Positions 18,011-26,817 of a stretch of 64,000 bases of DNA are shown piece after piece. Source of the DNA: Sphingobium sp. V4 (lineage in GTDB: Bacteria; Pseudomonadota; Alphaproteobacteria; Sphingomonadales; Sphingomonadaceae); assembly GCF_029590555.1 (NCBI RefSeq), contig NZ_CP081001.1:1178001-1242000 (forward strand), written 5' to 3'. The notes under the pieces are model-generated. The model saw nothing but the letters and a program-made list of their open reading frames with translations, did not search any database and was not told the DNA's origin. The position numbers and the translations under genes are program-made. The first letter of the stretch is position 1, and each line of letters begins with the position of its first letter.

Positions 18011-18256
18011 ATGCCGCATGTCATCGTAAAACTCTGGCCTGGTAATTCCGAAGCGCGGAAAGGCGAGCTGACCGACGTCATCGTTCGCGAAATGAGCCGC
18101 ATCCTGAACTGTGGCGATGAGGCGGTGTCGGTCGGTTTCGAGGAAGTGCAGCCCGAAGACTGGAGCGCCCAGGTCTATGAGCCCGATATCCAGGCAAAAT
18201 GGAGCATGCTCACCAAGTCACCGGGCTACGGCCCGGGCCCGAAACCAGCAATTTGA
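18011..18256 (+). CDS. 4-oxalocrotonate tautomerase family protein
   Basis: This 81-residue protein begins MPHVIVKLWPG. Removal of Met exposes Pro1, the catalytic base of this superfamily, which catalyses keto-enol tautomerisation. Length is slightly above the usual 60-75 residues. It starts 3 bp after the cupin stop and is followed 11 bp later by an aldo-keto reductase, so all three are co-transcribed. The natural substrate is not evident. Confidence 0.88.
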   Translation: MPHVIVKLWPGNSEARKGELTDVIVREMSRILNCGDEAVSVGFEEVQPEDWSAQVYEPDIQAKWSMLTKSPGYGPGPKPAI

Positions 18257-18267
18257 AGGTCGATGCC

Positions 18268-19158
18268 ATGATGGTGGAAGAGAAGTTCACACTCGCTAAC
18301 GGCGTGCAAATCCCAAAGTTGGGGTTAGGCACGTGGCGGATTCCCGATGCCGATACGGCAAGCGTGGTGCGCGACGCCATCAGGGTCGGATATCGCCACA
18401 TCGATACGGCGCAGGCTTATGAGAATGAGCATGGCGTCGGTGAAGGCGTTCGCGCAAGCGGCGTATCCCGGGACGAGATTTTTATAACGACCAAGCTTGC
18501 GGCCGAGTGCAAGACGTTTGCCGCGGCGGGAGATAGCATTGAGTGGTCACTTAGGGCGCTCGGTATGGATCATATCGACCTGATGCTGATCCACAGCCCA
18601 CAGCCGTGGGCGGAGTTCCGGGAGGGCAAGCATTTCTTTGAAGGCAACCTCGAAGCTTGGCGCGCGCTTGAAGAAGCCCTCGCAACCGGCAAGGTTCGAG
18701 CGATCGGCGTCTCGAATTTCGAGCGAGCGGATATAGAGAACCTGTTCGACAATGGCAGCGTCGCGCCGATGGTCAACCAGGTCCTGGCTCATGTCGGCAA
18801 CACGCCATTCGATCTCATCGACTATTCACGATCGATTGGCATGCTGGTCGAAGCGTACTCCCCCGTAGCCCATGGCGCTGCATTAAAGGATGCTCGACTC
18901 GGCGCGATGGCCGAAAGCTATGGGGTCAGCATCGCACAGCTCTGCATCCGTTACTGTCTCCAACTGGGTGTGCTCCCGCTGCCAAAAACGGCCAATGCGA
19001 CACATATGCGTGACAATGCCTCAGTCGATTTCGTCATCTCCGATGCCGACATGAGCACCCTCAAGCGTGCGGAAAGCAGCACGGATTATGGAGAAGCTAA
19101 CGCCTTCCCGGTTTTCGGCAAGAAGCGTCAGGTGACCGATCCGGAGCCGGGGGGATAA
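18268..19158 (+). CDS. Aldo/keto reductase (2,5-diketo-gluconate reductase type)
   Basis: From ATG 18268 the enzyme has 296 residues and starts MMVEEKFTLANGVQIPKLGLGTWR, the usual AKR opening. The catalytic tetrad can be placed in HIDTAQAYENE (Asp, Tyr), TTKLA (Lys) and LMLIHSPQ (His). NADPH-dependent reduction of an aldehyde or ketone is expected. The frame is open 69 bp further upstream inside the tautomerase gene, but AAGGT at about 18256 fits the ATG at 18268. It is last in the cupin/tautomerase operon. Confidence 0.93.
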   Translation: MMVEEKFTLANGVQIPKLGLGTWRIPDADTASVVRDAIRVGYRHIDTAQAYENEHGVGEGVRASGVSRDEIFITTKLAAECKTFAAAGDSIEWSLRALGMDHIDLMLIHSPQPWAEFREGKHFFEGNLEAWRALEEALATGKVRAIGVSNFERADIENLFDNGSVAPMVNQVLAHVGNTPFDLIDYSRSIGMLVEAYSPVAHGAALKDARLGAMAESYGVSIAQLCIRYCLQLGVLPLPKTANATHMRDNASVDFVISDADMSTLKRAESSTDYGEANAFPVFGKKRQVTDPEPGG

Positions 19159-19442
19159 GGCATAAGTCGGTCTTCGGCTCCAGTGGGATGAGTAGAGCTA
19201 AGGGCATGTGACTGCGACTGCGCAGCCGGTCGTGGGGAGGGGGAGCGCACCGCAGCTGTGCTATGCCGGTATGTCCGACGGCACACCTCGTGGTCGGCGT
19301 AGTCATACCTGCCGATGATGTCACTACTGCACGTTGACGCCCTTCGGGCTGTTCTTCCATCCGAAGCCCAATCCAATTACCTTGGCGGCCACCGCATCGT
19401 GGCCCGCCAACGCAACAATATTGGCAACGGGTATCTGACCGA

Positions 19443-19476
19443 CCAACGCCTTGGCGATATCATCGCAAGGCGTTGG
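19443..19476. terminator. Strong hairpin between convergent genes
   Basis: CCAACGCCTTGGCGA and TCGCAAGGCGTTGG pair over 14 bp with a single bulged G and a 5-base loop (TATCA). It lies in the 418-bp convergent gap between the aldo-keto reductase and the hydratase/dehydrogenase fusion. It could end transcription from either side, though no T-tract follows. The rest of the gap holds only short overlapping frames and no gene I can support. Confidence 0.5.
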
Positions 19477-19576
19477 CGGTGACTGATAGCAAAAGCTCAC
19501 GCTCCGATAACAAACCGTTGCGATGACCGGCGCCTACCTATCTTCGTAGATCATCTCGCGGGCCTATGGCCGAGGA

Positions 19577-21643
19577 TCACCTCGGCCACACGCCCTTCTC
19601 GGCGGCCTCCTTCAGGAGCAGCGAAGGCCGCCAGGAGCCATTGAAGCGAGCGTCGAAGGCAGAGATACGGTCATAAACGGACTGGAGGCCTTCGCTTTGC
19701 GCCCAATGTAGCGGGCCGCCCCGCCAGGCAGGGAAACCGTATCCGTAGACATAGGCGAGGTCGACGTCTCCAGCCCTCAGGGCTATGCCTTCCTCAAGGA
19801 TTTTTGCAGCTTCGTTGACCAGTGCGCACATCAAACGGTCGCGGATTTCGTCATCGCTGACCGGCTTGCGGGCGACGCCCATGTCCAACGCGATGTCGGC
19901 AATCATTTTTTCCACGGCCGGATCGGAAAGAGCCTTTCGTCCCTCATAACGATAGTATCCCTCTCCTGTTTTCTGACCCATGCGCCCAGCGGCATAGATG
20001 CGATCGAGGAGGGGCGTCGGCGGCTGCGATCCGGGACGCAGTTGCCGTCGCTGGTCGCGGATGCGCCAGCTGGTGTCGATCCCCACGAGATCCCTGACCG
20101 CCACAGGTCCCATGGCGAAACCAAAGGAGGTCATCACGCGATCTATCTGCTCGAGCGAAGCTCCCTCTTCGATCAGCCTGTCGGTCTCGTTGCCATAAGG
20201 AGCCTGCATACGGTTGGCGATGAAGCCATCGCAGTTGCCCGCCAGTACCGTGACCTTCCCCAGTCGTCTGCCTAAATCCATAGCCGTAGCCAACGTCTCG
20301 GGAGAAGACTTGGCGCCGCGGACGTTTTCGAGCAGCCGCATGACGTTGGCCGGACTGAAGAAATGTGTCCCACACACCGCTTCCGGTCTGCTCGTGGCGG
20401 CCGCAATCTCGTCAATGTCGAGCGTCGATGTGTTGGTCGCCAAAATGGCGCCGGACTTCATTGTGGCATCGAGCTTTGCGAAGAGGTTGCGCTTGATATC
20501 CAGATCTTCGAAGACGGCTTCAATCACGATGTCGCAGTCGGCAATATCCGCATATTCGGTTGAGTAGCTTATGCGCGAGAGCGAAGAAGCCGCAGCTTCT
20601 TCGCTGAAGCTGCCGCGTTTGACCGATACCGCATAGTTTTTCTCGATTACGCTGCGCCCGCGATCGAGGGCATCCATGCTGACATCAAGAACCGTGACTG
20701 GAATTCCGGCATTGGCAAAACACATGGCGATGCCGCCGCCCATGGTTCCTGCGCCGACGATCGCACCTGACCGAATGTCCCGCGGCTTCGCCATGCCCAG
20801 CTCCGGAATCTTCCTGGCTGCCCGCTCGGCGAAAAACAGATGCACGAGGGCCGCGCGCTGGGGACTCTCCATGCATTCTTGCAACGCGGCAGCTTCAGCC
20901 TTCATGCCTTCATCGAACGGCAAGCTGCATGCCGCTTCGACGCATTCGATGATCTTCACTGGAGCGAGAACCCCGCGGGCCGACTTCGCCACCTTGGCGC
21001 GCGCGTCGGCGAAAAGCTGGGGATCGGCCTGTGCGATTTTGTCGCCACGGTCCTTTACCCGGGAAATCGGCTGGCCAACGGCGCGGCGCGCAAAGGCAAT
21101 GGCCGCGTCCTGCAGATCGCCCGAAACGATTTCATCGACTAGGCCCACATCCTGAGCGGTTTTCGCATCGATCGGATCGCCGGAGAGGATCATGTCGAGC
21201 GCACGTTCGGGGCCTACCACGCGGGGCAGGCGCTGCGTACCGCCAGCGCCCGGGAGAATTCCGAGCTTGACTTCGGGAAGCGCAAATTTGGTACCGGGAA
21301 GGGCGACGCGTCCGGTGCAGGCGAGGGCTGTTTCGAGTCCCCCGCCATATACGGTGCCGTGCATCGCCGCGATGATCGGCTTTGTTGAAGCGTCCATCGC
21401 TTGATGTACTTCTGCCAATCTCGGCGATTTCGCCGGCTTGCCAAATTCGCTGATATCGGCCCCCGCGATGAAGGTGTCGCCGGCGCAGATCAGGACGAGG
21501 GCGGCAATGGACGGATCAGCCACCGCCTCTTCAATGGCATTCAAAATACCCCCACGAACCTCGCCACTCAGAGCGTTGACCGGCGGATTGTCGACGGTGA
21601 TGATTGCGATATCATCGATAGCATGACGGCTTACGGCTGGCAC
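19577..21643 (-). CDS. Enoyl-CoA hydratase/3-hydroxyacyl-CoA dehydrogenase fusion
   Basis: This 688-residue bifunctional enzyme performs hydration and NAD-dependent oxidation in beta-oxidation. The N-terminal crotonase domain (about 1-190) has the oxyanion-hole segments [14 protein letters not shown] and [10 protein letters not shown]. The dehydrogenase domain (from about 290) has the Rossmann motif [10 protein letters not shown] and the ATNTSTL and GTHFFSPA segments, followed by the C-terminal 3HCDH repeat. Length and order match FadJ/FadB-type proteins without an attached thiolase. A palindrome copy lies 20 bp upstream of the start, and the gene is divergent from the thiolase-like pair at 21849-24528. 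Confidence 0.95.
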   Translation of the reverse strand: MPAVSRHAIDDIAIITVDNPPVNALSGEVRGGILNAIEEAVADPSIAALVLICAGDTFIAGADISEFGKPAKSPRLAEVHQAMDASTKPIIAAMHGTVYGGGLETALACTGRVALPGTKFALPEVKLGILPGAGGTQRLPRVVGPERALDMILSGDPIDAKTAQDVGLVDEIVSGDLQDAAIAFARRAVGQPISRVKDRGDKIAQADPQLFADARAKVAKSARGVLAPVKIIECVEAACSLPFDEGMKAEAAALQECMESPQRAALVHLFFAERAARKIPELGMAKPRDIRSGAIVGAGTMGGGIAMCFANAGIPVTVLDVSMDALDRGRSVIEKNYAVSVKRGSFSEEAAASSLSRISYSTEYADIADCDIVIEAVFEDLDIKRNLFAKLDATMKSGAILATNTSTLDIDEIAAATSRPEAVCGTHFFSPANVMRLLENVRGAKSSPETLATAMDLGRRLGKVTVLAGNCDGFIANRMQAPYGNETDRLIEEGASLEQIDRVMTSFGFAMGPVAVRDLVGIDTSWRIRDQRRQLRPGSQPPTPLLDRIYAAGRMGQKTGEGYYRYEGRKALSDPAVEKMIADIALDMGVARKPVSDDEIRDRLMCALVNEAAKILEEGIALRAGDVDLAYVYGYGFPAWRGGPLHWAQSEGLQSVYDRISAFDARFNGSWRPSLLLKEAAEKGVWPR

Positions 21644-21662
21644 GTCTGGACCCTTCCCTGTT

Positions 21663-21680
21663 CAACCAAATGGATGGTTG
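21663..21680. promoter_or_regulatory. Candidate 18-bp operator upstream of the hydratase/dehydrogenase
   Basis: CAACCAAATGGATGGTTG has perfect CAACCA and TGGTTG arms. It lies 20 bp before the start at 21643. The same divergent gap contains a further, weaker ACTGGT core near 21706-21723 on the minus strand. Confidence 0.6.
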
Positions 21681-21848
21681 CGGGTAATCTATCCCTATCC
21701 ACTCCGTCAACCAGTTCGCGCTATAGCCGCATCGTAGTGCTCATTTAACCTCGCATGCCATGAAGTTTACGAGCGAACACTTGACTTGCGCATGCTCCGT
21801 AATCTACCGGCCATTTAGTTGATGATTGAACCGGGCCTGGAGAGGGAA

Positions 21849-23303
21849 GTGACGGACGAAACCGGAATTCTGGCATTTGGAGGCTATGTGCCGCGCCTTC
21901 GGCTGCAGCGATCCAGCGTTTTCGCCAGCGTCGGCTGGTTCAACCCTGGTCTCAAGGGGCTCGCACGGGGAGAGCGCGCGGCCAGTAGCTGGGATGAAGA
22001 TCCGATCACTATGGCGGTTGAGGCGGCACGGGATTGCCTCGGTGATCGCGATCGGTCGGAGATCGCCCGCCTTTCCCTGGCATCGACCACTCTGCCCAAT
22101 GCCGATCGCTTGAATGCCGGTATCGTGAAGGAAGCGCTGAACCTGGGCGATGATGTTGCAGCCTCGGATGCGGCAGGCAGTCTGCGCGCAGGGACCTCTG
22201 CTCTGATGTTGGCGCTCGATGCTGTCGGGGGCAGTGCCGGCAACGTCCTTTGTCTATCGGCTGAGCGGCGCAAGGCAGCGCCCGGAAGCGAAAGTGAATT
22301 GCTGCATGGTGACGCTTCGGCGGCAATTCTGGTTGGGCGGGGTGAACCGGTCGCCCGCTACCTTGGCGGAACGAGCCTAACTGCCGATTTCGTAGATCAT
22401 TTCCGCGAGAACGGCCGGGACTTCGACTATTTCTGGGAAGCGCGCTGGATCCGCGATGAGGGATATTCCAAGCTCGTCGTCGCGGCGATAGGGGCTGCGC
22501 TCGACAAGCTTTCACTCAAAGCGGACCGGATTGACAGGGCCATCTTGCCCTTCGTGGAAAAGGGAGTCGCCGACCAGCTGGCCAAGCGCGCGGGTATTCG
22601 CCCCGAGGCGCTGGTCGACCCGATGCAGGCCACTGTTGGTAGCGCCGGCGCAGCGCATCCCATGTTGCTGCTCGCCTACGCGTTGGAGCAAGCACAGCCT
22701 GGTGAGATTCTTCTTGTCGCGGGCTTCGGACAAGGCTGCGATGTGTTGTTGTTCGAAGTGACCGACGCCATTCTCGCCCGACGGAAGGAGGGGGGCGTCT
22801 CGGCATGGCTCGCCCGACGGAAGGAAGAGAGCAATTATATCAAGTTCCTCTTCTTCCGTGATCTGATCGGGCTCGATACCGGCGCGCGCGCCGAGTTCGA
22901 CCAGAAGGTCCCGCTTACGGCGCTGTATCGCAGCCGCAAAGCGGTATTGGGACTGGTTGGCGGGCGTTGCACCAAGACGGGCACCGTTCAATATCCCAAA
23001 TCTGACATCTCGGTGAATCCCAATGATCATTCCGTCGGAACGCAGGAAGACTATCCCTTCGCCGAGCGACGCGCCAAGGTGTTGACCTACACCGCGGACA
23101 GCCTGACATTTTCTCCCGATCCGCCGCAATATTACGGCATGATCGAATTCGAGGGAGGCGGCCGTATGATGGCCGAGATCGTCGACTGTGACGAGGGGGA
23201 CGTCGCGGTCGGCGCACCGCTGCGCATGATGTTCCGGATCAAGGCGCGCGACGAAATGCGGGGTTTCACCAAATATTTCTGGAAAGCGGTTCCGGCCGCC
23301 TGA
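21849..23303 (+). CDS. Thiolase-fold (HMG-CoA synthase-like) protein fused to a DUF35 OB-fold domain
   Basis: From GTG 21849, preceded by GGAG 6 bases upstream, it has 484 residues; an ATG at 21819 would add ten. The N-terminal two thirds resemble archaeal-type HMG-CoA synthase/KAS III proteins. Where that family has the catalytic Cys in an ACKAGT-like segment, this protein reads SLRAGT, so Leu (about residue 112) replaces it. The C-terminal third is a DUF35 OB fold (YRSRKAVLGLVGGRCTKTGTV then a beta barrel) with only one of the usual zinc-ribbon cysteines. A Cys-less thiolase fold with DUF35 recalls the steroid aldolase Ltp2-ChsH2, so retro-aldol cleavage is possible. It is directly followed by an SCP-x thiolase. 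Confidence 0.82.
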   Translation: MTDETGILAFGGYVPRLRLQRSSVFASVGWFNPGLKGLARGERAASSWDEDPITMAVEAARDCLGDRDRSEIARLSLASTTLPNADRLNAGIVKEALNLGDDVAASDAAGSLRAGTSALMLALDAVGGSAGNVLCLSAERRKAAPGSESELLHGDASAAILVGRGEPVARYLGGTSLTADFVDHFRENGRDFDYFWEARWIRDEGYSKLVVAAIGAALDKLSLKADRIDRAILPFVEKGVADQLAKRAGIRPEALVDPMQATVGSAGAAHPMLLLAYALEQAQPGEILLVAGFGQGCDVLLFEVTDAILARRKEGGVSAWLARRKEESNYIKFLFFRDLIGLDTGARAEFDQKVPLTALYRSRKAVLGLVGGRCTKTGTVQYPKSDISVNPNDHSVGTQEDYPFAERRAKVLTYTADSLTFSPDPPQYYGMIEFEGGGRMMAEIVDCDEGDVAVGAPLRMMFRIKARDEMRGFTKYFWKAVPAA

Positions 23304-23322
23304 CGGATCGAAAGGTTGCATC

Positions 23323-24528
23323 ATGCCAAGTGGTATCAAGGATAAAGTCGCCATCCTCGGAATGGGCTGCGCCAAATTCGGCGAGCGCTGGAACGACAGT
23401 GCCGACACGCTGATGGTCGAGGCTTATCAAGAGGCTCTGGCCGATGCTGGCATCGACACAAGCCAGATCGATTCGGCATGGCTCGCGGTCGCTTATGACG
23501 CGGTCAACGTCGGACCTTCCGGTATTCCCCTGTCGATGGCTCTGCGGCTCAACGATGTGGGCGTTACCAAGGTGGAAAATTACTGTGCTAGTGGGACGGA
23601 CGCCCTGCGTGGCGCGGTTTATGCCGTCGCTTCGGGTGCCGCCGACATTGCGCTGGCGCTCGGGTGCGAAAAGCTCAAGGATACGGGCTATGGTGGCCTG
23701 CCCGTCCGCACCCGCGGAACCACCTTCGACATGATCGGGATCGTGGGCTCCGCGCCGGGAAACTTCGCGCAGCTGGCATCGGCCTATAGCGCTACGCACG
23801 GTGTTGATCCCCAGGATCTGAAACGAGCCATGGCGCATGTTTCGGTGAAGAGTCATGCCAATGGGGTGAAAAACCCTAAGGCGCACCTGCGCAAGGCGAT
23901 CGACATGGACACCGTGCTCAACGCCCCGATGATCGCTGAACCGCTTGGCCTGTTCGATTGCTGCGGGGTTTCCGACGGTGCCGCCTGTGCAATCGTCACC
24001 ACACCGGAGATCGCTCGCGCACTCGGCAAGAAGGACCTGGTGACGGTCAAGGCCCTGCAGATCTCATCCTCAAATGGGTGGGAGCTTCAGGGAGCGGGAT
24101 GGGATGGAAGCTATTTTCACACCACGCGGGTCGCCGCGACCAAGGCCTATGACGAGGCCGGAATCACCAATCCGCGCGACCAGATCAGCCTGATGGAAGT
24201 TCATGATTGCTTCTCGATCACGGAACTGGTCACGATGGAGGATCTGCACATCAGCAAGCCTGGCACTGCCGTCAGGGACGTGATGGAAGGTTTCTTCGAC
24301 GCCGACGGGAAAATCCCGTGCCAGATCGACGGTGGCTTGAAGTGCTTCGGGCATCCGATCGGCGCGTCGGGATTGCGGATGGTATACGAGAACTATCTTC
24401 AACTCCTGGGTCGCGCCGGCGAGCGCCAGCGGCAAGACAATCCCGTGTTCGGCCTTTCGCACAACCTAGGCGGAATGCCGAATCAGAATGTCAGCGCGAT
24501 TGCGATTGTCGGGCTGCACGACGCTTGA
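23323..24528 (+). CDS. SCP-x-type thiolase / lipid-transfer acetyl-CoA acetyltransferase
   Basis: The 401-residue protein belongs to the nondecarboxylating thiolase group often called lipid-transfer protein. It keeps a Cys88 in ENYCASGTDAL, the MEVHDCFSITEL segment and GGLKCFGHPIGASG with the base His and a second Cys. It should cleave or form a beta-keto CoA thioester of a bulky substrate. It starts 19 bp after the DUF35 fusion gene, and the two probably work together, as such pairs do in sterol side-chain degradation. It ends convergently with the ferredoxin gene. Confidence 0.92.
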   Translation: MPSGIKDKVAILGMGCAKFGERWNDSADTLMVEAYQEALADAGIDTSQIDSAWLAVAYDAVNVGPSGIPLSMALRLNDVGVTKVENYCASGTDALRGAVYAVASGAADIALALGCEKLKDTGYGGLPVRTRGTTFDMIGIVGSAPGNFAQLASAYSATHGVDPQDLKRAMAHVSVKSHANGVKNPKAHLRKAIDMDTVLNAPMIAEPLGLFDCCGVSDGAACAIVTTPEIARALGKKDLVTVKALQISSSNGWELQGAGWDGSYFHTTRVAATKAYDEAGITNPRDQISLMEVHDCFSITELVTMEDLHISKPGTAVRDVMEGFFDADGKIPCQIDGGLKCFGHPIGASGLRMVYENYLQLLGRAGERQRQDNPVFGLSHNLGGMPNQNVSAIAIVGLHDA

Positions 24529-24992
24529 TTGAGGCTACCTGCACGGGCGCGCCAAGAATCGACAAGGCTAAAGTCTGGAGGGATTGACGTTCAAGGACGC
24601 TCGAGGCCGGGCCACGTGGCAAGCACGCTCGCCAGATGGTGCAAAGCAGATCATCGGGAGCGAATATTCGGATGTTTGCGAGGACGGCCGCCAGAAACGC
24701 ACACTGTTATGTGGCGGCACCGAACGAATCCGACAAGCACTGCGGTTGCAGCACGATCGGTTCGCGATAGAAGTGGACCAGGATATCGGGGCGCCGTGCC
24801 ATGCCCCGCGATACCAATGCGCGGGTCTGGTGCCAATTATTCCTGCTCGGGGAAGTGATGGCCGCCTCAATAGCCGTCGCTGCCCATTGTCACGCGCCTT
24901 GAGGTTCATCAGCGGCCGGTTCCAGTTTCGAACGCTCGATGGAATTCCGATCAGGGGACCGGGCAACTGAGACTATCATCTAAATGGGAGGG
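24529..24992. other. Convergent intergenic stretch, no gene seen
   Basis: About 460 bp between the SCP-x thiolase (plus) and the ferredoxin (minus). Open frames occur on both strands but overlap each other and have no recognisable domain or ribosome site. A short CCCGCG/CGCGGG stem near 24805-24828 is the only structure noted. Confidence 0.4.
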
Positions 24993-25295
24993 TCAACATA
25001 CCAGGATGGGCTTCCGCGAGCCCTCCGACGGCGCCTCGCATGATGGTACGGACGGCAATGCGTCCCATTGAGCTTGCTGGTCTACGCCGTAAAAAGGATC
25101 GGCATCGTCGAGCTGGATCCAGTTTGCAATTGCCCCGGTCGGACAAGTGCGAAGGCACTGTTGAGAATTGTTGCACAGGTCCGGATCGATCGTAAAGCGA
25201 TCATGCAAGTAAACCACTGCTGAGGCGGGGCAGACCTGGTAACAAATCTCACAGCGGATGCAGGCGTCCGGATCTATAAGGTGCTGGATTTTCAT
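24993..25295 (-). CDS. Ferredoxin with two cluster motifs, second motif one Cys short
   Basis: From ATG 25295 the protein has 100 residues. The first motif is CIRCEICYQVCP (Cys12, 15, 18, 22), a standard [4Fe-4S] pattern. The second reads CNNSQQCLRTCP (Cys41, 47, 51) and lacks the second cysteine, so it may hold a [3Fe-4S] or unusually ligated cluster. The tail after residue 60 has one further Cys near the end. The gene lies 63 bp downstream of the Rieske oxygenase on the same strand and is the natural electron donor candidate for it. The frame continues 13 codons upstream without a better start. Confidence 0.87.
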   Translation of the reverse strand: MKIQHLIDPDACIRCEICYQVCPASAVVYLHDRFTIDPDLCNNSQQCLRTCPTGAIANWIQLDDADPFYGVDQQAQWDALPSVPSCEAPSEGSRKPILVC

Positions 25296-25358
25296 TGCTG
25301 CCAATCTGAAAACGAGGGTGCCGCGGGCAGGCATTTTATGCCTGCCCGCGTTGGTCCA

Positions 25359-26465
25359 TTAAGCGGTTACCGGCTCAGGATCGTCCAGGCTGAGAAGTGT
25401 GCTCATATCGTCGCTCGGGTCGACATAAGCATCAGCGGTTTCCGGATAGAATTGCGAAGCCCAATGCCGCAGCTTTCCATACAGTGGCGCTTCAGACGCT
25501 GCGTAAAGCGCGTTGGGTAGAAATTCCATGTGATCCCAAATGAAGAAGTCCTGTTCGATGACATGCGTCTGCATCTTGAAGATACGGGCCGCTTTGCCCT
25601 GGAGTTCTTCGCCGACCTCTCCAGGACCCCGTTTCGAAACGAAATGGTAGCTCACTTCGTAGTTGTTTTCATCGATAGGCGTAAATCCCGTCACCAGGCA
25701 GGTGGGCCACATTTGGGTACCCCAACGGTGAACGGAAATGCCAATGCCATAGTGATCGAGCCGCACGATGGCCTTTTTCCCACCCTTCGGGGTGATGGAC
25801 GTCGCCTTATCAGGCCGCCCGTAGAGAACCTCGACTTGCGCGACCATCCTGTGCTTTTCGCACGTCATGGCCAAGGGTTCGGCCATGCCGCCCGAGCCAT
25901 GCACGAAATGGATATGGGAAAAATCGGCCGAATTTTCCATAGGCTGCTGGCAATGACCCGGGCGCGTCCAGCGGCAGATGCCCGACGAAGTGAGCGGGTA
26001 GAAGCTGGGATCATTGAATTCGTCGAATTCTGGTACTTCCCATTCGGGCTCGCTCTCGTCCCACGCATACCAGAGGAGAATCATTCCATGCCATTCGCGC
26101 GTCGGATATGTGCGGATGCGCGCAGCGGCCTTGGGTTTCTCATTCTTGTATGGGATGCACGTGTTGCGACCTTCGCTGTTCCAGCGCCAACCATGCCAGG
26201 GACAGGCAATATCTTCACCGACCACTGCGGGGACCAATTTGCGCTGTTCCTCGTCGCCCCGGTACCCCATGTGTGCTCCAAGGTGGCGGCAATGGGCGTC
26301 CATCACATAGGCCGCGCCTGACTCACCACGCCATGCCACCAGATTCCTCCCGAAATACTTCAATGGCTTAACATCTCCCGAGTCGATGTCAGCCGAATCA
26401 GCGACTATGAACCACCCCTTGGGATAAGGGGATTGAGGGAACGCAGCCGTAATGAGATTAGCCAT
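25359..26465 (-). CDS. Rieske non-heme iron oxygenase, KshA-like
   Basis: From ATG 26465 the enzyme has 368 residues; a GTG two codons earlier is also possible. The Rieske [2Fe-2S] ligands are Cys59-x-His61 (CRHLGAHMG) and Cys88-x2-His91 (CPWHGW). The mononuclear iron facial triad includes His184 and His189 in ENSADFSHIHFVHG. Size and the PWHGWRW/ENSADFSHIHFVH arrangement resemble 3-ketosteroid 9-alpha-hydroxylase and related oxygenases, which hydroxylate polycyclic substrates. A ferredoxin gene follows. The 18-bp palindrome lies 21 bp before the start. Substrate is unknown; a steroid- or terpenoid-like ring is suggested by context. Confidence 0.93.
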   Translation of the reverse strand: MANLITAAFPQSPYPKGWFIVADSADIDSGDVKPLKYFGRNLVAWRGESGAAYVMDAHCRHLGAHMGYRGDEEQRKLVPAVVGEDIACPWHGWRWNSEGRNTCIPYKNEKPKAAARIRTYPTREWHGMILLWYAWDESEPEWEVPEFDEFNDPSFYPLTSSGICRWTRPGHCQQPMENSADFSHIHFVHGSGGMAEPLAMTCEKHRMVAQVEVLYGRPDKATSITPKGGKKAIVRLDHYGIGISVHRWGTQMWPTCLVTGFTPIDENNYEVSYHFVSKRGPGEVGEELQGKAARIFKMQTHVIEQDFFIWDHMEFLPNALYAASEAPLYGKLRHWASQFYPETADAYVDPSDDMSTLLSLDDPEPVTA

Positions 26466-26485
26466 CTTCACTTTATCCTTTCCTT

Positions 26486-26503
26486 CAACCGACCAGTCAG
26501 TTG
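26486..26503. promoter_or_regulatory. Candidate 18-bp operator upstream of the Rieske oxygenase
   Basis: CAACCGACCAGTCAGTTG, within the longer dyad TTCAACC...GTTGAA, is a clear inverted repeat. It starts 21 bp before the Rieske start codon. It is the copy used here as reference for the other sites. Confidence 0.62.
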
Positions 26504-26655
26504 AACGGTGCCTTTAGCGCTATCTGCGCAAATTTTCTTTGATGCAAATCAAATTTCGCTCGCTGCCCAGTTATCGGCCGTCGGCTGGAGACATGGATCC
26601 GAATGCCTGCTCCTCGCCCCCGCAGGCATGGTAGCAAGCCGCTACGTCATAGGTG

Positions 26656-26673
26656 ATACCGACTGGTTGATTG
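26656..26673. promoter_or_regulatory. Candidate 18-bp operator upstream of the SDR operon
   Basis: ATACCGACTGGTTGATTG matches the Rieske-gene copy (reverse strand) at 13 of 18 positions. It lies about 145 bp before the SDR start in the roughly 350-bp divergent gap. The rest of that gap shows no gene with a convincing start or domain. Confidence 0.45.
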
Positions 26674-26817
26674 ACACCGTCGGACGACACAGCGTAGGAG
26701 GCAGTTATCGAGCCACGATGGCATACTGCAAGCATTGCGCCGCATTGCCACGGGATCTCAGAGGTAATCGCCTACGGTCGGGCGGGAATTTCGTTGTTTG
26801 AGTTGGGAGTAGGCAAT

